Shown piece by piece: positions 12,976 through 20,873 of a stretch of 22,941 nucleotides of DNA (its first letter is position 1; each line of letters starts with the position of its first letter). This DNA comes from a virus. The DNA lies in IMG/VR virus record IMGVR_UViG_3300003324_000159, positions 1-22,941 of that record. One strand, written 5' to 3'. Position numbers and translations under genes: made by a program. The notes under the pieces were generated by a model, which was given only the letters and a program-made list of their open reading frames with translations, was not told the DNA's origin and ran no database searches.

Positions 12976-15888
12976 ATGTCAGTATTGATGGATGCGGAAT
13001 TCAATGTCTCTCCAGATAACACTGTTCTGGACGAGGGCAATACTCCGTACGTTGCCGTCAATACAGGTATTGCCGGGAATACTAATTATCACTCAGACAA
13101 TGGTTTTGTCTATGACGGAACTTTCTCTGCTCTTTGGAATGGAACCACTGGTCAGACTCTTATCAATCGATTTGATCTTGCTAGTCTGACCAACATCATC
13201 GATCACGGAATTGCCATTCGCCCGCAGGGAACCCCGAATGCAAATACTGCGATTCTGTGGGTTTCTGCATCCGCTACAAGTACCGTGCGCGCCTCAGTGA
13301 GAATTCTGTCTGATGGAACTATCCAGATGCGTCAGGCGAGTTCCTCGGTTTGGGATTCGGTCGCCAACGGATTCGGCACTAAGATCGCAGGAACTAACTT
13401 AAACCGTTGGTGGTTCATCGAGCATGTAGTCACTGCCACGACTCAGCGGGTCAAAGTTTGGGATGACACTCAGACTCTTATTGAAGACTCTGGGAATATC
13501 ACTTACAATGGCTCGACTTTCGATCAGGCATTTGGTGGCTCTCAGAGTTCATTCTGGACCTGTAGCTATGACCGTCATATTATTCGTGACGATTCTAGTT
13601 TCCTTATTGGCCCTAGAGTTGTCGCTTCTAACTGGACTCGGACGATCACAGAGCAACTCGGATTGACTGACTCTCTTATCACCGAAATTGTCGCCTTCCT
13701 GCTTCAAAATGACTTCGAAGCAGTCGGTATGATTGGTGCGGCATTCACGGCTGGTGAGACAGGATATGACAATCTCACTGGTCAATGGGCGAGGGATCAG
13801 GTTCTACACTATAATGGTACTCAGTCGGCGCGATTGAATTATGCGAACAATAACGGGTTGGCGCTTAAGAGTTTTACGTCGGCTCAGGCCCACGTATATA
13901 ATGGATGGGCCGAGAATTTCAACACACGTCCGGACACTGTGACCACAATCTCGCAGGTTGAGGATGCAGCAGGTACTATTCTTGGAAGAGTCAGGATTAA
14001 TGCTCTCGGGGGGATTGTAATTGACAATGGAACCACAACTGTTTATACACAAGTTGGACCAACTGTTTTCACATTGGTGGGTCCCACTCGTAAGTGGTAT
14101 TGGCTTGAGCATTTTGTGGAAGCGGATCAGAACAGGCAGAAGTTCCAAATCTACGACTACGCCGCCAACCTAGTTCTCGATACAGGCTGGCAGACATATA
14201 CAGGTGGTAATGTTTCCAGGGCCAAGATTGGATTCCTGAACAATTGCACTGTTGATGCCAGTATTGATAAGCACCGAATTGCAATTGGAGTTCCTACCGG
14301 CCCTGTAGCCCAGCCAAATGATTTCGCACAGAATCTAGCAGAACTTGAGAGTCTCGTTGACTCTATGACAGTCGACCAATTTCGTACTCTGCTGGAGTCA
14401 ATGGGTCTATCGGACACTCTGCAAATTTCGTCGTCGACACAATGGGCTGCCAACCCTAACGATGTTATGGCATTGGCAGATTCTATTCTTGTCGGAACTC
14501 ATAACACATTCTTGACTCAACAGGATGCCGTTGGAATTTCCGAACTAGACGATGGTTTTCAAATCGTCAATGAGACTCAAACAGACGCTCTAGGGCTGGC
14601 TGACAGCCTGGTTGTGCAGCGTGGTATCCTGGCAGCAGACATTACGGACGACACAGGACTCACAGATTCACTTATTGTTGGCAAGAATTATGGAACTCAA
14701 GTTGATGATTCTGCTGGACTAGTTGACTCTGTTTCGGTATTGCAAGGATTTGCACAGAATAGACAAGTTGATGATTCCGAGAATCTGATAGATTCACTTC
14801 AAATTGGTCACGGTAGAACTCCGACTGATGATATGACTCTGAGAGATTCTCTCGTCACCAATAAGTATACTCTAACTCCAACGATTACTGATCTGTTGGG
14901 GTTGGAAGATGTTATCACCACAATCAAGAATGGAGTGCCTGTGGTGTCACTCTCAAAGGCTGACCAAGTTGCGGCCGCGCTACGGGCACTCGGCTATACG
15001 GGATCAATCCAGGATATGCAATATAAGTATCTCCTGGACAAGTATACGCAGCAATTTGGTGCGCCGACTAAAGCATTGAGTTCTGCTGATATGCAACTTA
15101 AACTTGGATATCAGGTAGAGGACCTTCTCAATCTTTCGAATATTTCCAGTCTAACCAATGCTTGGACTGTTGCTCAAACAGATTTGGAAGGTCTGACAGA
15201 TACTCCGTTGATTACAGGTATCTTTGAACCAAAGGAGATTCTGTCTAGTCAGGATCAGTCCGCTGGGTCAACTGCGATCACTGCATCTGTTACTTTGAAG
15301 GCTGGACGACTTTATCATTTGGTTGTCACAGGATTCCCAACAACCGGAGGTACAGCCGCCGATCCTACTGGAGTTCAGCACGACTCCAACAATACAGCAT
15401 TCACAAAGATCGGCAGTGTTCTCACTGCAAATGGAAACTGTGACCTTAGTATTTGGGCGATTGATGGTTCTTCGCCTAGTGGTGCTGGAACAATCACTAT
15501 CACATTTGCGGCCAGCCAGAATGTCATTCAATGGAAATTGATAGAACTTGCTGGAAGCAAGATCACTGGTGCTGGCGGATTTGGTGGTCGTAAGCAAGCA
15601 ATTGTTTCGGCTCAGAATGCAGCGACAACTCCGTCTGCTGCACTTGGTTCTGCCCCGACTGCTGGTGACATCGAATATATTGCAATTGTCTACAACGCTG
15701 CAAGTGCAAACACAATCACGGCAGGAGCAGGAACTCCGACATTGCTCGGTTCGAACTTGCAGGGTGCATCAGATGCTGTGCAACTTGCAATTGGCTATAA
15801 GATTTCAGCACTAGCAACGACTCTTGGATTCAACACAACTAATGCATCCGGCAAGGCGATGCTGATATGTGAATTGGAGGCAGCATAA
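12976..15888 (+). CDS. Large lectin-like tail fibre with GLxDSL repeats
   Basis: This 970-residue product has four parts. Residues 1-215 and 246-440 are two divergent copies of a ConA/LamG-like jelly roll (compare RWWFIEHVVTATTQRVKVWDD with KWYWLEHFVEADQNRQKFQI). Residues 455-651 are about nine tandem units of roughly 20 residues with the pattern D-D-x-x-G-L-x-D-S-L; one more unit sits at 226-237 between the lectin domains, and partial ones near 715-746. A helical insert is at 655-710, and residues 750-970 form a beta-sandwich C-terminal domain rich in Gly, Thr and Ala. It is probably a receptor-binding fibre that works with the glycosidase encoded before it. A 9-base word lies at 14302. Confidence 0.8.
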   Translation: MSVLMDAEFNVSPDNTVLDEGNTPYVAVNTGIAGNTNYHSDNGFVYDGTFSALWNGTTGQTLINRFDLASLTNIIDHGIAIRPQGTPNANTAILWVSASATSTVRASVRILSDGTIQMRQASSSVWDSVANGFGTKIAGTNLNRWWFIEHVVTATTQRVKVWDDTQTLIEDSGNITYNGSTFDQAFGGSQSSFWTCSYDRHIIRDDSSFLIGPRVVASNWTRTITEQLGLTDSLITEIVAFLLQNDFEAVGMIGAAFTAGETGYDNLTGQWARDQVLHYNGTQSARLNYANNNGLALKSFTSAQAHVYNGWAENFNTRPDTVTTISQVEDAAGTILGRVRINALGGIVIDNGTTTVYTQVGPTVFTLVGPTRKWYWLEHFVEADQNRQKFQIYDYAANLVLDTGWQTYTGGNVSRAKIGFLNNCTVDASIDKHRIAIGVPTGPVAQPNDFAQNLAELESLVDSMTVDQFRTLLESMGLSDTLQISSSTQWAANPNDVMALADSILVGTHNTFLTQQDAVGISELDDGFQIVNETQTDALGLADSLVVQRGILAADITDDTGLTDSLIVGKNYGTQVDDSAGLVDSVSVLQGFAQNRQVDDSENLIDSLQIGHGRTPTDDMTLRDSLVTNKYTLTPTITDLLGLEDVITTIKNGVPVVSLSKADQVAAALRALGYTGSIQDMQYKYLLDKYTQQFGAPTKALSSADMQLKLGYQVEDLLNLSNISSLTNAWTVAQTDLEGLTDTPLITGIFEPKEILSSQDQSAGSTAITASVTLKAGRLYHLVVTGFPTTGGTAADPTGVQHDSNNTAFTKIGSVLTANGNCDLSIWAIDGSSPSGAGTITITFAASQNVIQWKLIELAGSKITGAGGFGGRKQAIVSAQNAATTPSAALGSAPTAGDIEYIAIVYNAASANTITAGAGTPTLLGSNLQGASDAVQLAIGYKISALATTLGFNTTNASGKAMLICELEAA
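14398..14928 (+). repeat. Tandem protein repeats, about 20 residues each
   Basis: Units centre on GL or a variant at residues 477, 499, 520, 540, 561, 581, 603, 621 and 642 of the fibre protein. Spacing is 18-22 residues. The strongest core is ITDDTGLTDSLIVGK. DNA of neighbouring units has diverged (for example GATGATTCTGCTGGACTA against GATGATTCCGAGAATCTG), so the array is old. Confidence 0.8.
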
Positions 15889-15968
15889 TGGGTACAGGTT
15901 GGTGGATTCAAACCATCCTTCTGATTATCATTATTTGTTTGCAACTTGCAGGCTACAGGCGGCCATGA
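15888..15968 (+). CDS. 26-residue single-span membrane peptide
   Basis: The ATG overlaps the fibre stop as TAATG, with GGAGG at 15876-15880 as ribosome binding site. Its TGA overlaps the ATG of the next gene as ATGA (15965-15968). The product begins MGTGWWIQTILLIIIICLQL and ends AGYRRP: two Trp, a hydrophobic stretch of about 15 residues and a basic end, fitting one membrane span. A 9-base word (15951-15959) forms codons G-Y-R. Overlaps on both sides and a strong site argue that it is translated. Function unknown; a small membrane-active or virion peptide is possible. Confidence 0.7.
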   Translation: MGTGWWIQTILLIIIICLQLAGYRRP

Positions 15969-16435
15969 CTAATCCCACACAGTTAGTAGACTCCTTTGTT
16001 CCGAATTCAGACGGAAGATGGGTGTCTGAGAATTTCGTTAGACTCAACGAGGTTGTTCACGACTACGACCCCAACCTCGACGTGGGTTTCTTGCCAAGCG
16101 AACTTCAAACGACACCCTTTCTCCGGGAGTATTGTTTTCTCGTATTCGATCGAGCCAGGAACACTCCGGTCTTTTATTTCAAGCCGGACGAAACTCCTGC
16201 CAAGGTCCTCGCGAGAATCTTCCGCATCGACACAAGAAAAAACGATGTCCTAGCGAATTTGGAAGCAGAGGAAACAGCAGAGGAAATCCTGAGACTTAAG
16301 GCTCTCATGGACGACCAGGAAGACCGTAAAGAACTTGCCGACTGGATTATGACCAAGTCTGGCAACTATCCGAAGTTTAAGCCTCCGGGCGAGGATAAGG
16401 TGCAAAAGTTCGATGACAAACTTCACCGTATCTGA
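15965..16435 (+). CDS. Hypothetical 156-residue protein
   Basis: The ATG at 15965 overlaps the stop of the membrane peptide; an in-frame start at 15869 lies within the fibre gene and is not needed. Residues 1-75 are mixed, with FVRLNEVVHDYDPNLDVGFL and a PVFYFKP strand. Residues 80-125 are a charged helix (EAEETAEEILRLKALMDDQE), and the C-terminus is rich in Lys and Pro. Similar proteins often stand beside the adaptor gene in short-tailed phages, but I recognise no named family. Confidence 0.7.
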   Translation: MTNPTQLVDSFVPNSDGRWVSENFVRLNEVVHDYDPNLDVGFLPSELQTTPFLREYCFLVFDRARNTPVFYFKPDETPAKVLARIFRIDTRKNDVLANLEAEETAEEILRLKALMDDQEDRKELADWIMTKSGNYPKFKPPGEDKVQKFDDKLHRI

Positions 16436-17090
16436 CATCTTTACTAGGGTTCAGCGTACATTTGGCGATGAGGCGGCCGTCCAAGTGACGCTGGACGATG
16501 TCCTTAATTGGATCAATGATTCTCAAAAGGAAGCCTGTAATCAGATTCCTAAGTTGCTTCCTAAGGTGGCATACCTAGATACGGTGCAGGACCAGATTCG
16601 ATACGATTTTCCTAGTGATCTGTTCACTCTCTCGGAAGTGTACTACCAGGATTCGAACTTGCTGAGTTATTTCCAACTCAAGTTCTTCACTCTGTTTGAA
16701 TTCTCACAGTGGGCTGACGGCTGGGATGGAACGACGTATGCGTCTGCTCAGCCGGCAATTTACACTCGGGAAGCAAACGAGTTGATTGTCTTTCCTGCTC
16801 CCAGAGAATCAGCCGAAGACGGTTTGAAACTTCATTACGCCAGATATCCTGTGCTGGTGACAGCGGACACCGACCCTATCGATCTTCCAGAATATCTAGA
16901 TCAATATCTTCTAGATTTCTGTATGAATCGCGCCTATGAAATGGACGAGGATTGGTCCTCTGCGGATCGAATGGCTAACAGAATTCAGACAGCACTGAAT
17001 GACAATAAGACAACTCCTGAACAAAGACACAATCAGTCAACTTATGCATCTATGAACACGGCATGGGAAGATACATACGATGCCCTCTAG
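16413..17090 (+). CDS. Head-tail adaptor protein
   Basis: Role inferred: it binds under the portal ring and carries the tail nozzle. The 225-residue product is helical at the N-terminus (FTVSDIFTRVQRTFGDE, VTLDDVLNWINDSQKEACNQI), has the strand pair DTVQDQIRYDFPSDLFTLSEVYYQD and a C-terminal helix region (PEYLDQYLLDFCMNRAYEMD). The helix plus Q-x-Y-D-F-P pattern is typical of the gp4/gp11-like adaptors of short-tailed phages. AAGGTG about 10 bases upstream supports the ATG, which overlaps the previous gene by 23 bases. The next gene codes for the likely nozzle, as in podovirus operons. Confidence 0.75.
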   Translation: MTNFTVSDIFTRVQRTFGDEAAVQVTLDDVLNWINDSQKEACNQIPKLLPKVAYLDTVQDQIRYDFPSDLFTLSEVYYQDSNLLSYFQLKFFTLFEFSQWADGWDGTTYASAQPAIYTREANELIVFPAPRESAEDGLKLHYARYPVLVTADTDPIDLPEYLDQYLLDFCMNRAYEMDEDWSSADRMANRIQTALNDNKTTPEQRHNQSTYASMNTAWEDTYDAL

Positions 17091-18657
17091 TGCAATTCCT
17101 GTGACACTCGGTCCCTTCACCGGAGGGATTAATACCGCTAGCGACCCTACTGCTATTGCGGATGAAGAACTATGGGATTGTATCAATTTGGAAATTGACC
17201 AAGATGGGTCATTAGTTTCTCGTCCACCTATTCTTCAACAAAATGGCTTGGGATCGTGGACTGAGAGAATTGTTTTGATCGGGTCTGCTCAGATCGCTGG
17301 CATTAACTATCTTGTGGGTTCAAATTCACAAGGTACGTATGTCTATGATGGAAACAACTGGACACAAATCAAGGCCGGTTTGCAGTCTCGCTGCGCTGTT
17401 CAAATTCGTGACCTGATTTATGTTGTAGCCTCTCCACTTTCGGGCCAAAGTGGCGGTTACTGGAGTCCGGGGTTTGGTTTTACCGTAGACAATAGTATGC
17501 CGCGTGGAGAGAAGGCAGTATTCCATAAGAGTCGCCTTTGGATTGTTCCAGGGATGAACGCTACAGGCAACCGTTCTCGCCTGCAATTCACAGACCCGAT
17601 CATCAATGATACTTTAAGTTGGAATGCATCGAATATCGCAGATATTTCTCCCGGTGACGGTCAAATTCTCGTAGACATCATTGTCTACGATGACAACCTG
17701 TTGCTATTTAAGACGAATTCAACATACGTTTATGCTTTTGATTTGCAGCCTTCTGACGGCTCTATTCAAAATGTGAATCCTGTCATTGGAGTGAGCGCGA
17801 ATCGCTGTGTGGTTCTCTATGAGAACACTGCATTCTGCTTCCATCAAGGTCATGTGTATCAAATCGTGGATTATGCGTTCCAGCGCATCAGCGAGAAAGT
17901 CGAGTTTGTCTATGACGGTACGTCCCCAAGCGCCCGAGCAGAAGAAATCTTCCTGTCCTTGGTTGGGGATAGACTCATTTTCCGATACTTCAACACAATT
18001 TACGTTCTGTGCTTGCGAGTTGGCGGGTGGGTCCGATGGGTCTCAGCCTCCAACACTCTGCACAATTTTGGCCCAATCGTTAAAATGCCTGCAAATTCAG
18101 TCATTGCTGGACAGGACAAATATTTCGCCGGATCGAGTATCTTGAATGATACTCACGTCTATTCTATTCAAGATGGATTCGACGGTGTCCGCACTGAGGC
18201 AATTTCGTGTTACCTTAAGACCAAACTCTATGATCTGACTGCCGTTGCCAGTAGTACCGGCAGACCCTTCATTTTTTCTGATTCGGCTCACTTCAAGAAA
18301 ATGGCTTGGTGGGGCGCTGACATTCTCGGATCAGGTTCTGTGAGTGCGCGCGCAAATCCTATTGTAGCCTCTTATCAGGTAAAGTGGTCAGATGTTACAA
18401 ACTTGTTGTGGCCGAATCAGAATATTTATATCTGGAATGATCCGCTAACAATTCCGTTTGCACCAAAAACGGACGTTGCTGACGCCGGCAAGGTCCAGCG
18501 AAAGTTCTTCCGATTCCTAAAAACACTTCGGTTCAGACAGATTTACTTTGAACTAACTGTAAATACGGATGGAAGCACGGCCACAGGGCCTTGCCGGGTG
18601 TTCAGCCTGACTGCTATGCTGAGCAACAAGCAGCAAGTCTCAAAGCAGGTGTCCTAA
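17080..18657 (+). CDS. Tail nozzle or DNA-stabilisation protein (beta-propeller type)
   Basis: Role inferred: it closes the portal after packaging and forms the tail tube tip. The 525-residue protein opens with LGPFTGGINTASDPTAIADEELWDCINLEID, a pattern shared by the short-tail tubular B and P22 gp10-like proteins. It continues with repeated beta-blade segments such as YLVGSNSQGTYVYDGNNWTQI, VFHKSRLWIVPG, DNLLLFKTNSTYVYAFD and LVGDRLIFRYFNTIYVL. Length fits that group. It overlaps the adaptor gene by 11 bases, as expected for a two-gene unit. Near-matches of the dispersed word lie at 17422 and 18361. Confidence 0.8.
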   Translation: MPSSAIPVTLGPFTGGINTASDPTAIADEELWDCINLEIDQDGSLVSRPPILQQNGLGSWTERIVLIGSAQIAGINYLVGSNSQGTYVYDGNNWTQIKAGLQSRCAVQIRDLIYVVASPLSGQSGGYWSPGFGFTVDNSMPRGEKAVFHKSRLWIVPGMNATGNRSRLQFTDPIINDTLSWNASNIADISPGDGQILVDIIVYDDNLLLFKTNSTYVYAFDLQPSDGSIQNVNPVIGVSANRCVVLYENTAFCFHQGHVYQIVDYAFQRISEKVEFVYDGTSPSARAEEIFLSLVGDRLIFRYFNTIYVLCLRVGGWVRWVSASNTLHNFGPIVKMPANSVIAGQDKYFAGSSILNDTHVYSIQDGFDGVRTEAISCYLKTKLYDLTAVASSTGRPFIFSDSAHFKKMAWWGADILGSGSVSARANPIVASYQVKWSDVTNLLWPNQNIYIWNDPLTIPFAPKTDVADAGKVQRKFFRFLKTLRFRQIYFELTVNTDGSTATGPCRVFSLTAMLSNKQQVSKQVS

Positions 18658-18857
18658 TGGCATATGATTTTCAACCATACGCCGCAGGAAAGAAAGTTTA
18701 TGGATTGGGTGGAAGACCTAATCCTACGAATGGACCCCTAGATCGTTGGGGATATATTCAAAGAGATAAGGCGGCTAAAATAAGGCGCCAGGCTTTGTTA
18801 AATAGGTTGCAGCAGATGAGTAAACTAAGAGGAAATTATGGCCTACGGAACTTCTAA
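18657..18857 (+). CDS. Hypothetical 66-residue basic protein
   Basis: The ATG overlaps the stop of the nozzle gene as TAATG. The N-terminal half is Gly/Pro-rich (YAAGKKVYGLGGRPNPTNGP), the C-terminal half a basic helix (RDKAAKIRRQALLNRLQQMSKLR). Its last 20 bases overlap the next gene. Function unknown; it stands where short-tailed phages encode small tail or internal proteins. Confidence 0.65.
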   Translation: MAYDFQPYAAGKKVYGLGGRPNPTNGPLDRWGYIQRDKAAKIRRQALLNRLQQMSKLRGNYGLRNF

Positions 18858-19476
18858 TAAGCGGCCTAGGGACGACCAGCAACAGCAACCGCAAGTACAA
18901 GTTCAACAGTCAATTGGTGGTCCGCCTCCCAATGAGTCCGGACAATATTCTGCTGCGCCCAATAAAAAGCAACGCGATCAACAACAGAATGGTGGTCCGA
19001 AACACGCTTCGCCACTTCAACGTTATCTGAGGAACGATCCTACATTTCGTGCTCAGTCGAGCCAACTTGACCAGGCAATGCAGGATTATCGAACCCAGAT
19101 TTTTGGAGCAGGCTACAGGCCGGGAGCAGAGCATCCATTTCAAACTGCTGATCCGACTAGCACAATTGGTCAAATTCTCCAGCAGTTTCAATCTACTCGT
19201 CAAGGTCTGCAACAGCAAAAGAGACAAGACCTCCCCGCGATGCAGAGTGATTTCGCTTCAAGAGGTCTAGTCAACTCTGGGCTTTACGCCAAGGCCGACA
19301 ATGATTATCGGACAGATTATGCCAGGAATCTAACCGATCTAATCAATTCGCGCCAGAGTTCGATTCAGAATGTCTTGAATTCGTTGCAGCAATTCCAGCA
19401 CAATATTCAGGGTCAACGACAGAATGCTAGGCTTGAGGCAATTCGCCGTCGAGCCGCTACGATGGGTCTTCAATAA
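18838..19476 (+). CDS. Gln-rich protein, probable internal virion protein
   Basis: The ribosome binding site AAGAGGAAA and ATG at 18838 lie in the end of the preceding gene. Of the 212 residues the first 60 are Gln/Pro/Asn-rich and disordered. The rest is helical and basic, with DYRTQIFGAGYRPG and a Gln-rich C-terminus (SIQNVLNSLQQFQHNIQGQR). Helical, Gln-rich proteins after the nozzle gene are typical of ejected internal proteins in short-tailed phages. A 9-base word lies at 19111 (codons G-Y-R). Confidence 0.65.
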   Translation: MAYGTSNKRPRDDQQQQPQVQVQQSIGGPPPNESGQYSAAPNKKQRDQQQNGGPKHASPLQRYLRNDPTFRAQSSQLDQAMQDYRTQIFGAGYRPGAEHPFQTADPTSTIGQILQQFQSTRQGLQQQKRQDLPAMQSDFASRGLVNSGLYAKADNDYRTDYARNLTDLINSRQSSIQNVLNSLQQFQHNIQGQRQNARLEAIRRRAATMGLQ

Positions 19477-20873
19477 TGGTAAATTATTCAAGTTCACCTG
19501 AGGGTGGCGGTGGCGGATATTCTGCTGATCTTGCAGCATTTCTTGCAGCCTTGGCAGAAGCATTGCGAGCGAATCCGAACTCTCCAAACGGACGCGACGC
19601 ACAATTGATGCAACTAGGTGCTCCATATGGTGCTCCTGGTTTGAATATGCAATGGGCGCAGGGTTTGCTTGCAAATCCGAGTCAGGCGCAATTCGAACCT
19701 GAAGTTATGAAATATGGTGCTCCTTCTGCTGTCCAAAATGGTGGAGGCAGTTATACTCCGGAACCTGATCCGAATAAACAGACTGGCGCCCCTGTAGCCG
19801 CACCTGTTGATCCGGCACAGGCAATTTTGGATCAAATGATGCGGCAATATAATCAGTCTGCTGGTGGATTTGATTATGAGTCTGCACTGGATCAGGTTAA
19901 GTCTCAACTTGCGGCTGCATATGCTCCACAAATTAATGCTATTCGTGGGCAGAACAAGACAACTAAGCGAGAGGAAGCACAGAACGAGAAGGCTGTGCGA
20001 AAGATGTACGGTGCTCTCGCTCGATTTGATTTACGTGCAGGAGACAGATCACAGGATCGAGCAAATGCAAATGCCCGAGCGCTTGCCAAACTCGGCGAGG
20101 CTACAGGGCGTCAGATTTCAGATGCTACGACTGGACAAGTTGCCGCCGAACGAAATCTTTTGCAGGGTCTAGGTTTGGGTTCTGCTGGAAAAAATCTCCT
20201 TGGCAATGTTCAAGATATCGGATCGAGAGCAGGAGCACTCGCTGCTAGAACTTCGCAGGGAGCACAGGCGAATGCGAGAACTTATGGCGAACATCAAGCG
20301 GATATGCTCACACAGTTGGCGAGTTCCGATAAACTCGAAGGGACGAATGCTAGAGTTGATCTGCGTCAGCAACTTGCGGACATATTAGCAGGGAATCGGT
20401 CCAATATCGCTGCACTTCGAGGACAGCAGGCTGCGGCTGTAGCCCAAGCGATTCCGCAATTACTAGGGACTCAGGCTGATTACGAATCTCAGCGACAGGA
20501 TATGCTTCAACAGATTTTTGAGAATGTGACAGGAGTTCAGCAACAGCAATTTGAGAATCAACTTGCGCTGCAACAGGCTCAAGGTGCTGGTGCTCCGACA
20601 TTGAGTAATCCTTTGATGGAGTCTCAGCAATATCTTGCTGGTGCAGTGCCTCCGAAGTATGCCTCAACCGCTGAGTCAATTTTGCAGACTCTCACAGCAG
20701 AGCCACAATTTGTTTCGGGAGGGATTAATAATCCTCTTAATGCAGGGGAAATGCTTAAGATCACTCCTGAGTATGCTATGCAGGAAATTGCTCGACTTGC
20801 ACAAGAGAAGGGAATCACTGATCCGGCTATCATCGCTGCTCTGAGACAGGCTGCATATAACCTCTATGGCTAA
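19476..20873 (+). CDS. Ala/Gln-rich internal (ejection) protein
   Basis: The ATG overlaps the previous stop as TAATG. The 465-residue product has a Gly-rich start (EGGGGGYSADLAAFLAALAE), a Pro/Gln linker with PVA repeats near 105-110, and a long helical region of Ala, Gln and Arg (from about 150). Its C-terminal part resembles the end of a structural helix bundle (AEMLK-type, then GITDPAIIAALRQAAYNLYG). No enzyme motif is visible. With the next and previous genes it forms a block of probable ejected proteins. 9-base words lie at 19791 and 20099 and a near-match at 20436. Confidence 0.65.
   Translation: MVNYSSSPEGGGGGYSADLAAFLAALAEALRANPNSPNGRDAQLMQLGAPYGAPGLNMQWAQGLLANPSQAQFEPEVMKYGAPSAVQNGGGSYTPEPDPNKQTGAPVAAPVDPAQAILDQMMRQYNQSAGGFDYESALDQVKSQLAAAYAPQINAIRGQNKTTKREEAQNEKAVRKMYGALARFDLRAGDRSQDRANANARALAKLGEATGRQISDATTGQVAAERNLLQGLGLGSAGKNLLGNVQDIGSRAGALAARTSQGAQANARTYGEHQADMLTQLASSDKLEGTNARVDLRQQLADILAGNRSNIAALRGQQAAAVAQAIPQLLGTQADYESQRQDMLQQIFENVTGVQQQQFENQLALQQAQGAGAPTLSNPLMESQQYLAGAVPPKYASTAESILQTLTAEPQFVSGGINNPLNAGEMLKITPEYAMQEIARLAQEKGITDPAIIAALRQAAYNLYG

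Noticed and set aside
14398-14928. Tandem array as a CRISPR or DNA-level repeat
   Set aside because: Units are not identical at DNA level, follow the reading frame and encode the regular protein motif, so they are protein repeats.
1145-16480. Scattered GCGGCC-type words (for example near 1145, 4162, 8263, 14972 and 16472)
   Set aside because: Few copies, partly explained by Ala-rich codons (GCG GCC), and not conserved beyond the core.
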